Numbered from the stretch's first letter, positions 49,297-58,218 are shown. The stretch: DNA of 64,000 bases from Flavobacteriales bacterium (GCA_026129465.1 JAHCIA010000001.1:1993964-2057963); one strand, 5' to 3'. Notes: a model not told the origin generated them from the sequence alone. Program-made: numbers and translations.

Positions 49297-50997
49297 TCAC
49301 GACCCTCCCGGGTGGCGCATCGATGGATCCCGGACCTTTTCACGGGCGGGCAGCAAGGCCTGGAGCAGCACCGCCAGCACCACCACGATCGCCGGGGCCA
49401 ACAGGTTGTACCACAGGAAGGCCAGCTCGATGTGCGAGAAGTGGACGTACAGGATCACCGCTTGGGCGATGAGTGCCGCCACGAAGACCGCCGTGCCCTG
49501 CACCCATTTCAGAAAGAAGGCCACCAGGAAGATGCCCAGAATGGTCCCATAGAAGAGTGAACCGAGGATGTTCACCGCCTGGATCAGGTTATCGAACAGG
49601 GAAAAAATGGCCGCGAAGGCCAGGGCCATCACCCCGAAAAGCACCGTGGCCCACTTGGTGGCGATCACCTGCTCGTGGTCCGTGCGCTCCTTGCGGACAA
49701 CGTCCACCGTACTTGTCGTGGCCAGTGCGCTCAGCTCGGCGGCCGTGCTGCTCATCCCCGCACTGAAGATCATGGCCAGCAGCAAGCCGATCACCCCGAT
49801 GGGCAGGTGGTCCATGATGAAGGTGATGAAGATGTAGTCCTTGTCATTGGATTCGGCGGCGGGGAGGGTGGCCCTGATCTTTGCGCGGTACTGCTCCCGG
49901 AGCGCTTCGTCGCGACCCATGGCGTCCAAGAGTCCGTTCACCCGCCGAGTGATGTCCATTGTCCTGCCTTGCCGATGTGCCTCCACCCAGGACCGCGCAC
50001 TGGTCTCCATGGCGGCCCGGGTATCCACATATTCGGCCTCCAATTGCTCCACTTCCGGCATCCCGTCCACATTGGCCTTGTTCCAGTGGATGGGTGCCCC
50101 GTGGAATAGGTAGAACACGAACACCAGCACGCCCGTGAGCAGGATGAAGAACTGCATGGGGATCTTCAGCAGGCCGTTCATCCACAGGCCGAGGCGCGCC
50201 TGCCTGATGCTCTGCCCGCCCAGGTAGCGCTGCACCTGGCTCTGGTCGGTGCCGAAGTAGGCCAGCTGCAGGAAGAAGCCACCGATCAGCCCACTCCACA
50301 AGTTGTAGCGGCTGCCGGGGTCGAAGCTGGTATCGATGATGTCCATCTTCCCCAGGTCCCTGGCCAACGCCAGACTTTCGCCGAAACCGATCGAATCGCT
50401 CAGGTAGTGCACCACCAGCCCGAAGGCGGTGAAGATCCCCAGGAACATCACGGCCATCTGCTGTTTCTGGGTAACGCCCACGGCACGCGCACCACCGGTG
50501 GTCACATAGATGATCACGAGCACGCCGATGAAGACACAGGTCCAGCTCAACGGCCAGTGCAGCACCTTGCTCAGGATGATGCTGGGCGCGTAGATGGTGA
50601 TGCCCGCCGCCAGGCTGCGCTGGATCAGGAACAGGCCCGCCGTGAGCAGCCGCGCCCGCCCATCGAAGCGCTTGCCGATGAATTCGTACGCGGTGAAGAC
50701 CTTCCACTTGTAGTAGAGGGGAATGAACACGAGGTTGATCACCACCATGGCCAGCGGCAGTCCGAAGTAGAACTGCACGAAGCCCATCCCATCAAGAAAC
50801 CCTTGGCCCGGCGTGCTGAGAAAGGTGATGGCGCTGGCCTGCGTGGCCATTACGCTGAGACCCACCGCCCACCAGCGGTTGTCGCTGCCCCCGCGCAGAT
50901 AGCTGTCGCTCGTGGCACCCCGCCGCGTCTTCCACACGCCGTAGCCCACGATGAAGCCCAGCGTGGAGAGCAGGACCAAGGCGTCTATCCAGTGCAT
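49297..50997 (-). CDS. Sodium/solute symporter (SSS family)
   Basis: The 566-residue membrane protein has about 13 hydrophobic segments, with the SSS signature VMATQASAITFLSTPGQGFLD (Na2-site region) and GGARAVGVTQKQQMAVMFLG. Near residue 400 it contains an insert with charged residues and a helical hydrophilic stretch, between helices with MDHLPIGVIGLLLAMIFSAG. Substrates of the branch include sugars, inositol or sialic acid, but I cannot pick one. It is divergent from the GGGP synthase. The start is the ATG before HWIDALVLLS. Confidence 0.88.
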   Translation of the reverse strand: MHWIDALVLLSTLGFIVGYGVWKTRRGATSDSYLRGGSDNRWWAVGLSVMATQASAITFLSTPGQGFLDGMGFVQFYFGLPLAMVVINLVFIPLYYKWKVFTAYEFIGKRFDGRARLLTAGLFLIQRSLAAGITIYAPSIILSKVLHWPLSWTCVFIGVLVIIYVTTGGARAVGVTQKQQMAVMFLGIFTAFGLVVHYLSDSIGFGESLALARDLGKMDIIDTSFDPGSRYNLWSGLIGGFFLQLAYFGTDQSQVQRYLGGQSIRQARLGLWMNGLLKIPMQFFILLTGVLVFVFYLFHGAPIHWNKANVDGMPEVEQLEAEYVDTRAAMETSARSWVEAHRQGRTMDITRRVNGLLDAMGRDEALREQYRAKIRATLPAAESNDKDYIFITFIMDHLPIGVIGLLLAMIFSAGMSSTAAELSALATTSTVDVVRKERTDHEQVIATKWATVLFGVMALAFAAIFSLFDNLIQAVNILGSLFYGTILGIFLVAFFLKWVQGTAVFVAALIAQAVILYVHFSHIELAFLWYNLLAPAIVVVLAVLLQALLPAREKVRDPSMRHPGGS

Positions 50998-51071
50998 GCC
51001 ATCACCGGGCGGAATGTCCGCCACAAGGGACAAGCTTACGGGCTTCCATGCCAAGGGCGGCGGGGAGCGCG

Positions 51072-51079
51072 TATGTTCG
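51072..51079 (+). promoter_or_regulatory. -7-like element TATGTTCG just before the GGGP synthase
   Basis: TATGTTCG ends four bases before the ATG at 51084. At normal spacing the transcript starts at or within one base of the start codon. Confidence 0.45.
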
Positions 51080-51083
51080 CATC

Positions 51084-51824
51084 ATGGGGCACGTATCGCA
51101 GCGCATCCTGTCGGCCAGGGCCGATGGCGGCAAACTGCTGGCCGTGCTGATCGATCCGGACTTCGGACAGGACGAGGGCACCCTGGAGCGTACCGTGCAG
51201 AACGCCTGCATGGCCAAGGCCGACCTGATCTTCGTGGGGGGCAGCCTGCTCACGTCAGCCTCCTTCGATCACTGTGTGGCCCTGGTGAAACGGTGGAGCA
51301 CCAGGCCCGTGGTGCTTTTCCCCGGCAGCCCGGCGCAACTCAGTGGTCATGCCGATGCGGTCCTTTTTCTATCGCTGATCAGTGGCCGCAATCCCGAATT
51401 GCTCATCGGTCACCATGTTTCGGCCGCACCCACGGTGAAAGCGTTGGGCCTGGAAGCCATCCCCACCGGCTACATGCTGGTGGATGGTGGCCACTCCACC
51501 ACGGCGCACTACGTGAGCCAGAGCATGCCCATTCCGCACGACAAGCCCGGCATCGCGGCGGCCACGGCCCTGGCGGGTGGGTTGCTGGGCCTGCGCACCA
51601 TCTACCTGGATACCGGCAGTGGCGCGCAGCGCACCGTTTCGCCGGACATGATCGCCGCTGTGCGCCGGACGGTGGACCTGCCGATCATCGTGGGCGGCGG
51701 CATCCGCACGGCGGAACAAGCGCGGCGGCTTTGTGAAGCGGGGGCCGATGTGCTGGTGGTGGGCACGGCCTTCGAGGAAGATCCCGAGCACGTCTTCGCG
51801 ATGAGCGAGGCAGTGCACGGGTAG
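51084..51824 (+). CDS. Geranylgeranylglyceryl/heptaprenylglyceryl phosphate synthase family
   Basis: The 246-residue TIM-barrel protein joins a polyprenyl diphosphate to glycerol-1-phosphate. Phosphate-binding parts are visible in LLAVLIDPDFGQ, FVGGSLLTS, YLDTGSGAQ and IIVGGGIRTAEQARR, and the substrate pocket in FPGSPAQLS. Enzymes of this family are best known for archaeal ether lipids, but some Bacteroidota have a working homologue (group II). The product chain length is not determinable. The cyclase gene starts 28 bases later on the same strand. Confidence 0.9.
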   Translation: MGHVSQRILSARADGGKLLAVLIDPDFGQDEGTLERTVQNACMAKADLIFVGGSLLTSASFDHCVALVKRWSTRPVVLFPGSPAQLSGHADAVLFLSLISGRNPELLIGHHVSAAPTVKALGLEAIPTGYMLVDGGHSTTAHYVSQSMPIPHDKPGIAAATALAGGLLGLRTIYLDTGSGAQRTVSPDMIAAVRRTVDLPIIVGGGIRTAEQARRLCEAGADVLVVGTAFEEDPEHVFAMSEAVHG

Positions 51825-51852
51825 TGGGTGACATTGACATCACGCGGTCCAC

Positions 51853-53889
51853 ATGCGGCGCGCGCTCCTCCTCCTCACCTTCACGCTGGTCCTGGTCGCC
51901 CATGGGCGATCCCAGTCCGATTCCCTCTGGAATGTCTGGCAGGACGCCGCGATGCCCGACAGCAGCAGGCTTCACGCCATCCAACAACTCGCTTGGAAGA
52001 ACGTCTTCGAACGGCCGGACAGTGGCATCGCGCTGGCCCGACAGCAACTGGAATTCGCCCGGCGCAGCGGCTTTCGCCAACAGGAATACGAGGCCCATAC
52101 CACCCTGGCGGTGGGCAGCACCCTGCGCAGCGATTATGCGGAAGCGATGGAACACTTGCGCCATGGGCTGCGCATCGCGCGCGAGATCGGAGACCGGCGT
52201 CGCGAGGCGAACGCGCACAGCAACATGAGCAATGTGTACCGCAACCTGGGCGACCTGCCCAGGGCGCTGGAAGCGTTGCAGAGCAGCATGCGCATCGACC
52301 TGGTGCTGGGCAACCAGGAAGGGCTGGCCGGCACCTACAGCAACATCGGCAACATCCATGCGGAGCTCGGCGATCTGGACCTGGCACTGGAGAATTACCA
52401 GCGAAGCGCCAGCCTGGCTGAGGAACTCGACAGCGACCGCATCCGGGCCCAGGCGCACATGAACCTGGGCGCCACCTGGCTGCGCAAGGAGCGCCCGGAC
52501 ACCGCCATCGCTGAACTTGACAGGGCGCTGGCCATCTACCGCACCATGGGCCGCAAGCTGGAAATGGGCATGGCCTGGAACAACCTCGGGCGTGCCTGGG
52601 GCCAATTGGGCCGGATGAAGGAGGCGCACGCGAGCCTCGACTCCGCGTTGGTGCTGCTCACCGGCGTGGGCAGCGGCCGGCAGATCGCCCGCAACTGGAT
52701 GAACCGCGGTGAGCTGTACCGATTGGAAGGACGTCCTACGCGTACCATCGACGCATGCGGCCAAGGCTTGCGCATCGCGCTGGAACAAAGGCTGCCCCAA
52801 CAGGAGATGGAATGCCGGCAATGCCTCATGCAGGCCCATGAGGCGCTGGGCGACTACCGCCAGGCCTTCCTGGAGCAACGCAGGTACATGGCACTGAATG
52901 ACTCCCTGGAGACCTTGAACAACAGCCGCGAGGTGACCCGCCTGGAAGTGACGCGCGTGTTCCAGGAGCGCATGCTCACCGACAGCCTGGACAACGTGCG
53001 GCAGCGTTTCGAACAGGACCTCGCCTTCCAGGAGCATTTGGGCCGGGAGAAATTGCGACGCAACGCTTTCCTGTTCTCCGGGATCGGCATCCTCGCCTTC
53101 AGCATCGGACTCTGGGCCAGGCTCAGGCACGTGCGCCGCTCCCGCGCCGCCATCCAGCACGAACGCGACCGCAGCGAACATCTGCTGCTCAACATCCTGC
53201 CAGCGCAAGTGGCCGAGGAACTCAAGGCCCATGGCTCGGCCGAGGCCAAGCAGATCGACCAGGTCACCGTGCTCTTCACGGACTTCAAAGGCTTCACGGC
53301 GATCAGCGAACAAGTGAGTCCGAAGCGACTCGTCCATGACCTGCACGAGTGCTTCAGCGCCTTCGACCGCATCTGCGAGAAGCACGGCATCGAGAAGATC
53401 AAGACCATCGGTGATGCGTACATGGCGGCGGGGGGATTACCCGTGCCCAACGACACCCACGCTCGAGACGCCATCCTCGCGGCACTGGAAATGCGCGATT
53501 TCATCGCTGCGGGCAAAGCGCGCAAGATCGCCGCGGGCCTCCCCTACTTCGAGATCCGCATCGGTATCCACACCGGCCCCGTGGTAGCGGGCATCGTGGG
53601 CGTGAAGAAGTTCCAGTACGACATCTGGGGCGATACGGTGAACACCGCCAGCCGCATGGAGAGCAGTGGTGAGGTGGGGCAGGTGAACATCAGCGAGGCC
53701 ACCTATGCGCTGGTGAAGGAAGTTGTCAGTTCTCAGTTGTCAGTTGTCAGAGGGGACAACGGCAGCCGGACAACTGCCAACCAACGACCGACAACTCCCG
53801 CGTTCATGTTCACCCCACGCGGCAAAGTGCGGGCGAAAGGAAAGGGCGAACTGGAGATGTACTTCGTGGAGCGGACCGCGCTCACGTAA
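51853..53889 (+). CDS. TPR-containing class III adenylate cyclase with in-frame repeat insertion
   Basis: The 678-residue protein has a signal peptide, six or seven TPR-like helices (residues 60-330, e.g. EANAHSNMSNVYRNLGDLP), a coiled coil, one membrane helix (FLFSGIGILAFSIGLWA) and a cyclase domain (residues 450-620). Metal-binding Asp lies in FTDFKGFT and in IKTIGDAYM; Lys in EKIKTIG and Asp in YDIWGDTVN favour ATP. NTASRME supplies the Asn/Arg pair. Residues 624-650 (SSQLSVVRGDNGS and on) translate a palindromic heptamer element inserted between ALVKE and FMFTPRGK, before the family-typical C-terminal strand. Confidence 0.9.
   Translation: MRRALLLLTFTLVLVAHGRSQSDSLWNVWQDAAMPDSSRLHAIQQLAWKNVFERPDSGIALARQQLEFARRSGFRQQEYEAHTTLAVGSTLRSDYAEAMEHLRHGLRIAREIGDRRREANAHSNMSNVYRNLGDLPRALEALQSSMRIDLVLGNQEGLAGTYSNIGNIHAELGDLDLALENYQRSASLAEELDSDRIRAQAHMNLGATWLRKERPDTAIAELDRALAIYRTMGRKLEMGMAWNNLGRAWGQLGRMKEAHASLDSALVLLTGVGSGRQIARNWMNRGELYRLEGRPTRTIDACGQGLRIALEQRLPQQEMECRQCLMQAHEALGDYRQAFLEQRRYMALNDSLETLNNSREVTRLEVTRVFQERMLTDSLDNVRQRFEQDLAFQEHLGREKLRRNAFLFSGIGILAFSIGLWARLRHVRRSRAAIQHERDRSEHLLLNILPAQVAEELKAHGSAEAKQIDQVTVLFTDFKGFTAISEQVSPKRLVHDLHECFSAFDRICEKHGIEKIKTIGDAYMAAGGLPVPNDTHARDAILAALEMRDFIAAGKARKIAAGLPYFEIRIGIHTGPVVAGIVGVKKFQYDIWGDTVNTASRMESSGEVGQVNISEATYALVKEVVSSQLSVVRGDNGSRTTANQRPTTPAFMFTPRGKVRAKGKGELEMYFVERTALT
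53722..53802. repeat. Palindromic heptamer element inside the cyclase coding sequence
   Basis: This 81-base stretch holds GTTGTCAGTTCTCAGTTGTC and on in the left arm and ACAACGGCAGCCGGACAACT and on in the right arm. It is exactly 27 codons, so the reading frame is kept. The flanking codons join as ALVKE|FMFTPRGK, which reads smoothly without the insert. It is the only copy seen inside a gene. Confidence 0.8.
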
Positions 53890-53900
53890 GCCACATTCCC

Positions 53901-54866
53901 TCAGCGCAACACCACAACGCGGGCGGAAGCGCCCAAACCGTCGGCCCCCAAGATCCGCAGGACATAGGTGCCATCGGATACCCCGTACAGGTCCAACCAT
54001 GCCGTGCCATCGGCGGAGACAGTGATCCGGTTGGTCCGCACCACACGACCCATCGCATCATGCAGCAGCACGTGTTGTGATCCGACCAAACGCTGGCCCG
54101 CATGGAGTCGTACCGTCCCGCTCGTGGGATTCGGTGCAAGTAGGAGCTCCTCGTTCATCGTTCCTGACGCGATCCCCTGTAAGGTGCCCGTGAGGAATCC
54201 ATAGCTGTCGATCCCTCCCTTGCCGCATGAGGCGGCCAGCACCTCCTGTCCCTCGCTGTAGAGGCGGGCCTCGCAATTCTCGCTTCCCAGCACTTCCAAG
54301 GCGTAGCAAGCCGATGGATCCAGCATCACCCATTGCTCCTGATCGGCGGCGGCCGGATAGGGCCCACCCTGCACCACGGGCTGCCCCAACGCATTGAGCA
54401 CCCGCCACGTGGTGGTGGTCGCGGCGGCGGCGGGGATCACCACCTGCACCAGGTAACTGTCCGCCGTGGGCGGTTCCTCATCCACCACCAGGGTAAGCGT
54501 ATTGCCCACGGCATCCTCGTCCGGGAAGCCGTTCACCGTCATGATGTGGAACTCCAACTCATCGCCCACCTGAACACCGTTCATCGCAGGCAGTGCCGGG
54601 TTGCGCGACTCGTCCGGCTGGGCCTCAACGGCCAGCTGCCAGTTGAAGGAGTTGACATGCAGGCCGTTCTTCCAGGTGTCCACCACGCAACTGCCCATGG
54701 CGGCCGTGCCCGTGTTCTTGATCGTCACCACCGGCGTGAAGACGCCGTCGCAGATGTAGCGCAGACCCTTGTAGCGTACGAATGAGGCGTCATAGGTTCC
54801 TTGTGCCAGCAGGGCGGATGGTGCGATCATCAGCAGGAGTGCCGGTGCAAGTAGCGTGCGGACCAT
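53901..54866 (-). CDS. Secreted protein with T9SS-type C-terminal domain
   Basis: The 321-residue protein has a signal peptide (LLAPALLLMIAPSALLAQG), a CARDB-like Ig domain with CDGVFTPVVTIKNTGTAAMG and a Por-type C-terminus with LLAPNPTSGTVRLHAGQ and LHDAMGRVVRTNRI. The function is unknown; such modules bind ligands or scaffold surface proteins. The chosen ATG is 21 bases after the TATGTTTG element; an in-frame upstream ATG at 54893 overlaps that element and is less likely. It is downstream of the thiamin receptor gene but has its own promoter. Confidence 0.82.
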   Translation of the reverse strand: MVRTLLAPALLLMIAPSALLAQGTYDASFVRYKGLRYICDGVFTPVVTIKNTGTAAMGSCVVDTWKNGLHVNSFNWQLAVEAQPDESRNPALPAMNGVQVGDELEFHIMTVNGFPDEDAVGNTLTLVVDEEPPTADSYLVQVVIPAAAATTTTWRVLNALGQPVVQGGPYPAAADQEQWVMLDPSACYALEVLGSENCEARLYSEGQEVLAASCGKGGIDSYGFLTGTLQGIASGTMNEELLLAPNPTSGTVRLHAGQRLVGSQHVLLHDAMGRVVRTNRITVSADGTAWLDLYGVSDGTYVLRILGADGLGASARVVVLR

Positions 54867-54886
54867 GGCGATGGGTTTGGATGACC

Positions 54887-54894
54887 CAAACATA
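54887..54894 (-). promoter_or_regulatory. -7-like element TATGTTTG of the 53.9 kb gene
   Basis: Read on the minus strand this is TATGTTTG, matching TAnnTTTG, about 20 bases upstream of the start codon. It overlaps a possible upstream ATG and so helps choose the start. Confidence 0.5.
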
Positions 54895-54936
54895 GCGGGT
54901 CATGCACGCGGGGACAATAGAACCAAGGTTAGTGGT

Positions 54937-57339
54937 TCACCACCGCACCACCAACCCGCCCAACACATGGAAGGGCGCCTGTGGGAACAGGCCCACCATG
55001 TCCTGCCGTGTTCCGCCTTCAATGAAGCTGTACACCCAGCCGTTGTTCTCGTACAGCTCACTGAAGAGGTTGCGCAGGGTGAGGTTGAAGTCCACCGAGC
55101 GCATGTTCTTGAAGCCGAGCAGCGTGACGTTGAAACGCAGGTCGTTCACCAGGAAGGGGTCCAGCATGCGGTCGCGGATGGCGGTGTTGTCCAGGTACTG
55201 CTCGCCCACGTACTTGGTCACGAAGGCCACGTCGCCGCGCAGCTTCTCCGGCTTGTCCACGAAGCGATAGGCCAGCTCGCTGCCTGCGACGATCGATGGC
55301 GAGAAGGCGATGTCCGTTTCGCCCACCTCCACTTCCACCTGCCCGCCGTTGTCCCAGTCGTCGAGGAACTCGGTGAAGCCCTTGATGCGGTTGCTGCTGA
55401 AGGCCGCGTTGCCACGCCATACCAGCGCGCGGGTGAGTTGGGCCGCCCAGGTGAACTCGGCACCGGCGCGATAGCTCTCGGCCACGTTGGTGCGCAGCGG
55501 GTAGCCCACATCGTTCAGTTCGCCGGTAAGCACGAGCTGATCGGTGTAGTCCATGTAGTAGAGGTTCACCCCGGCGGCGAGGCGGCCGCTGCGGCGCTCA
55601 TAGCCCAGCTCGTAGTCGGTCATCCGCTCGGGTGTGGGGCGGCTCTGCGGGCTGCTTTCGATCAGGTCACGACGGTTGGGTTCGCGGCCACCAACGGCCA
55701 CGCTGGCATAGACCCGGCCGCCCTCGTGCGCCTTCCACTGCACACCGGCCTTGGGGTTGAAGAAGTTCCAGTCGGCCTGCTGCGTCACGTTCTCCAGGTC
55801 GTTGTTGAAGCCCAGGAAGTCGTGCGTGACCATGCGGTACTGTGCATCGGCGAAGAGGTCGATGCGGTCGTTGAGCACGTAGTTGAACTTGGCGAAGACG
55901 TTGCCATCAGTCTTGGTGCCGTTGTTGTCGTAGTAGCGCTGGCGGATGTCACTATCACCCGCCCAGCGCGCCCAGATCACCTCGCCGAAGTGGTCGTTGC
56001 TGTAATGGCTGTAGCTGCCGCCGAGCACCAACTTGTGCGCACCGAGGCACTGCTCGTAGGTGGCGTTCACACCATCCAGCGTATTGTCCAGCCAGCGCCG
56101 GCGGATCAGGTCGCTGCGCGTGATGGTGGTGTCACCGACAACGATCGGCGCGATGCCGTAGTTGCTCAAGCGGTCGTTCGCACGATACTGCTCGAAGAAG
56201 CCCGCACCCAGCACACGGAACAGCGTGATGTTGAGCGTGCCGTGATCGCCCACCTGCTGATCGAAGAGCAATTGGTAATGCGTCTGCTGGTAGTCGTCCA
56301 CCTGGTTGTCGTAGCTGTAGGGATTGAAGGTGCGGTTGGTGTCGAGCACCTCGCGTGGCACACCCTCCCAGGCCTGGTAGGTCACTTCCTTGCCGCTCAT
56401 GGTGAAGAAACGCAGCGAGCGCTTTTTGCCGAGCCATGCGGCCTGGAACTGGTAGCTGCGCAGGTCGGCGGTGGCGCGGTCGATGTAGCCGTCGCTGCTG
56501 ATGGTGCTCAAGCGGCCATCGATGCTGAACGCGCCCGCCTTGGAGTCAGCGCCCATGAGCCCCGTGCCGAAACGCGCGTTGTAGCGCCGCGTGTTGAAGC
56601 TGCCTCCGAAGGCGCTGATCTCACCGAAGGCTTCCTTGTGGATGGCCGCGCTGCGCATGTTGATGCTGGCCCCGAAAGCGCCGGGACCGTTGGTGCTGGT
56701 GCCCACGCCGCGCTGGATCTCGATGTCCTCCAGGCCACTGGCCAGGTCGGGCATGTTCACCCAGAACACGCTCTGGCTCTCGGGGTCGTTGATGGGCACG
56801 CCGTTGAGGGTGACATTGATGCGCGTGGCGTCGCTGCCGCGGATGCGCAGTCCGGTGTAACCGATGCCGGTGCCCGCATCGGTGGTGGTGACCACACCGG
56901 GCTGCAGGTCCAGCAGGATGGGGAGGTCCACGCCGGTGTTGATGCGGTCCAGCTCCTCGCGCGTCACCTTGCTCACGGCGAAGGGTGCACGATCGCCGGC
57001 GCGCAGGGCGGTCACCTCGGCCTCGCGCATCAGCACCAGGTTCGGGCGCATGCGCAGGCTGAAGGTGTTGTTCCCGGAGGCCAGCTCGATCAGTGTATCC
57101 ACCGGCAGATAGCCGATGTACGACAAACGAAGGCGAAGTGCGCCCGGCCGCATCCCGCCAATGGCGAAGCGGCCTTCGCGGTCGGTGCTGGTGCCGAAGC
57201 GTTGTTCATCGCCCACGATGAGAGTGACGCCATCGAGGGGTGCATCGTTCTCGCCGGTGATGGTGCCGGTGAGGCGTGTTTGGGCGTGCGTGGAAAGGGC
57301 CAGCAGAGCGGCCGCGAACAGGGTGTACAGGGTCTTCAT
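54937..57339 (-). CDS. TonB-dependent receptor under TPP riboswitch control; probable thiamin uptake
   Basis: The 800-residue outer-membrane protein has a signal peptide, a CarboxypepD_reg-like domain (RLTGTITGENDAPLDGVTL), a plug with IGYTGLRIRGSDATRINVTL and GVPINDPESQSVFWV, and a barrel ending in VLGGLVVRW. A TPP aptamer lies in its 5' leader, so expression should fall when thiamin diphosphate is plentiful. Known Bacteroidota receptors with THI boxes carry thiamin or a precursor across the outer membrane. I infer that substrate from the regulator, not from the barrel sequence. Confidence 0.9.
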   Translation of the reverse strand: MKTLYTLFAAALLALSTHAQTRLTGTITGENDAPLDGVTLIVGDEQRFGTSTDREGRFAIGGMRPGALRLRLSYIGYLPVDTLIELASGNNTFSLRMRPNLVLMREAEVTALRAGDRAPFAVSKVTREELDRINTGVDLPILLDLQPGVVTTTDAGTGIGYTGLRIRGSDATRINVTLNGVPINDPESQSVFWVNMPDLASGLEDIEIQRGVGTSTNGPGAFGASINMRSAAIHKEAFGEISAFGGSFNTRRYNARFGTGLMGADSKAGAFSIDGRLSTISSDGYIDRATADLRSYQFQAAWLGKKRSLRFFTMSGKEVTYQAWEGVPREVLDTNRTFNPYSYDNQVDDYQQTHYQLLFDQQVGDHGTLNITLFRVLGAGFFEQYRANDRLSNYGIAPIVVGDTTITRSDLIRRRWLDNTLDGVNATYEQCLGAHKLVLGGSYSHYSNDHFGEVIWARWAGDSDIRQRYYDNNGTKTDGNVFAKFNYVLNDRIDLFADAQYRMVTHDFLGFNNDLENVTQQADWNFFNPKAGVQWKAHEGGRVYASVAVGGREPNRRDLIESSPQSRPTPERMTDYELGYERRSGRLAAGVNLYYMDYTDQLVLTGELNDVGYPLRTNVAESYRAGAEFTWAAQLTRALVWRGNAAFSSNRIKGFTEFLDDWDNGGQVEVEVGETDIAFSPSIVAGSELAYRFVDKPEKLRGDVAFVTKYVGEQYLDNTAIRDRMLDPFLVNDLRFNVTLLGFKNMRSVDFNLTLRNLFSELYENNGWVYSFIEGGTRQDMVGLFPQAPFHVLGGLVVRW

Positions 57340-57342
57340 GTT

Positions 57343-57371
57343 CCTCCGTGTTGGTCGTCATCGCACGGAGG
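57343..57371 (-). promoter_or_regulatory. Shine-Dalgarno-sequestering hairpin in the receptor leader
   Basis: On the minus strand CCTCCGTG pairs with CACGGAGG over a 13-base loop. The right half contains GGAGG three bases from the ATG, so folding would hide the ribosome site. A second small hairpin (CCCAC/GTGGG) sits between it and the aptamer and may act in switching. Confidence 0.7.
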
Positions 57372-57393
57372 CGCCCACGCAGGTGGGATGGTT

Positions 57394-57470
57394 ACTTCCT
57401 TGGCAGCATTACCTGCCCAGGTTCTGCGGGTGTGATCTCAGCCGGCCTATTGGCGGGCACCCCGGGGATG
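57394..57470 (-). promoter_or_regulatory. TPP (THI-box) riboswitch aptamer
   Basis: On the minus strand the conserved blocks appear in order: GGGGTGCCCGCC, the P3 hairpin over AATA, GGCTGAGATCACACCCGC, AACCTGGGCAGGTAATGC and TGCCAAGGAAGT. They match the thi-box blocks GGGGUGC, CUGAGA, ACC, ACCUG and UAAUGC of known TPP aptamers. The 5' strand of P1 pairs only partly with the 3' block. The receptor ATG is 55 bases downstream. Confidence 0.88.
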
Positions 57471-57522
57471 ACGGAGCGAAGGTACAGCCACAAGGGATCC
57501 ACTCTCGGAATGTTCGTTCCTT

Positions 57523-58197
57523 TCAGGAACCTGAGCGCCACAGGTAGGCCGCACCGATCCCCACGATCGGGAAGGTCGTGTAGGTATTCCCACCATACCT
57601 GTGGAACTCCAACGCGAGTGGAGCTGCCATCAAGGAGAAACGCAATTGACCCGGTCCCATGGGCATTCGATAACCGCCACCCACACGTAAGGACAGCAAG
57701 GCCCGATGCGATGTGCCCCGACCTTCCCTTACCTCCCCGGTATACGTGTAGCGCGTGGTGGTTTCGCTCCAGTAGGTAAGATCATCGAATGCGGCCATTA
57801 CTTCCCAGAACGGTCCACGCGGACCACTCCCAGCGCGAAGGTCGCCTTGGATACCAGCGGCGATACCCATTAGCCCGGACCGGAACCGGCCTTGGGTCAC
57901 ACGAGAATTGGTATCCGCCACCGCGAGATTTCGAGGTCCATATTCCTGGTGGACCCGTGCCGTGCGTGGTATGCACCAACCCGCATCGGCCCGCCATGAC
58001 AAGCGGTAACCCAGCTTGCCCGAAGCGCTCACGGCCAAACCCAGCAGTACAGCCTTGTAGTCCGAGACGTACACTCCTCGCATCTCCGGCCCAATGTGTA
58101 CTTGGGCTTGAACCAATCCGGCACCGATCGCCATCAACGCAATCAACAATGTGATGCTGAGTCTCACGATCGATGAACGACGAAGCGCTGCGTTCAT
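57523..58197 (-). CDS. Hypothetical outer-membrane barrel-like protein
   Basis: The 224-residue protein has a signal peptide (LSITLLIALMAIGAGLVQAQ) and alternating strands such as GLAVSASGKLGYRLSWRADA and LSLRVGGGYRMPMGPGQLRF, with the end AYLWRSGS. This resembles a small barrel, but I recognise no family. It starts 21 bases after the NadR-like gene and may be co-transcribed with it. Base composition is slightly lower in GC than in its neighbours. The riboswitch lies beyond its 3' end. Confidence 0.65.
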   Translation of the reverse strand: MNAALRRSSIVRLSITLLIALMAIGAGLVQAQVHIGPEMRGVYVSDYKAVLLGLAVSASGKLGYRLSWRADAGWCIPRTARVHQEYGPRNLAVADTNSRVTQGRFRSGLMGIAAGIQGDLRAGSGPRGPFWEVMAAFDDLTYWSETTTRYTYTGEVREGRGTSHRALLSLRVGGGYRMPMGPGQLRFSLMAAPLALEFHRYGGNTYTTFPIVGIGAAYLWRSGS

Positions 58198-58218
58198 TGT
58201 CACAACCAGCCTTACCGA

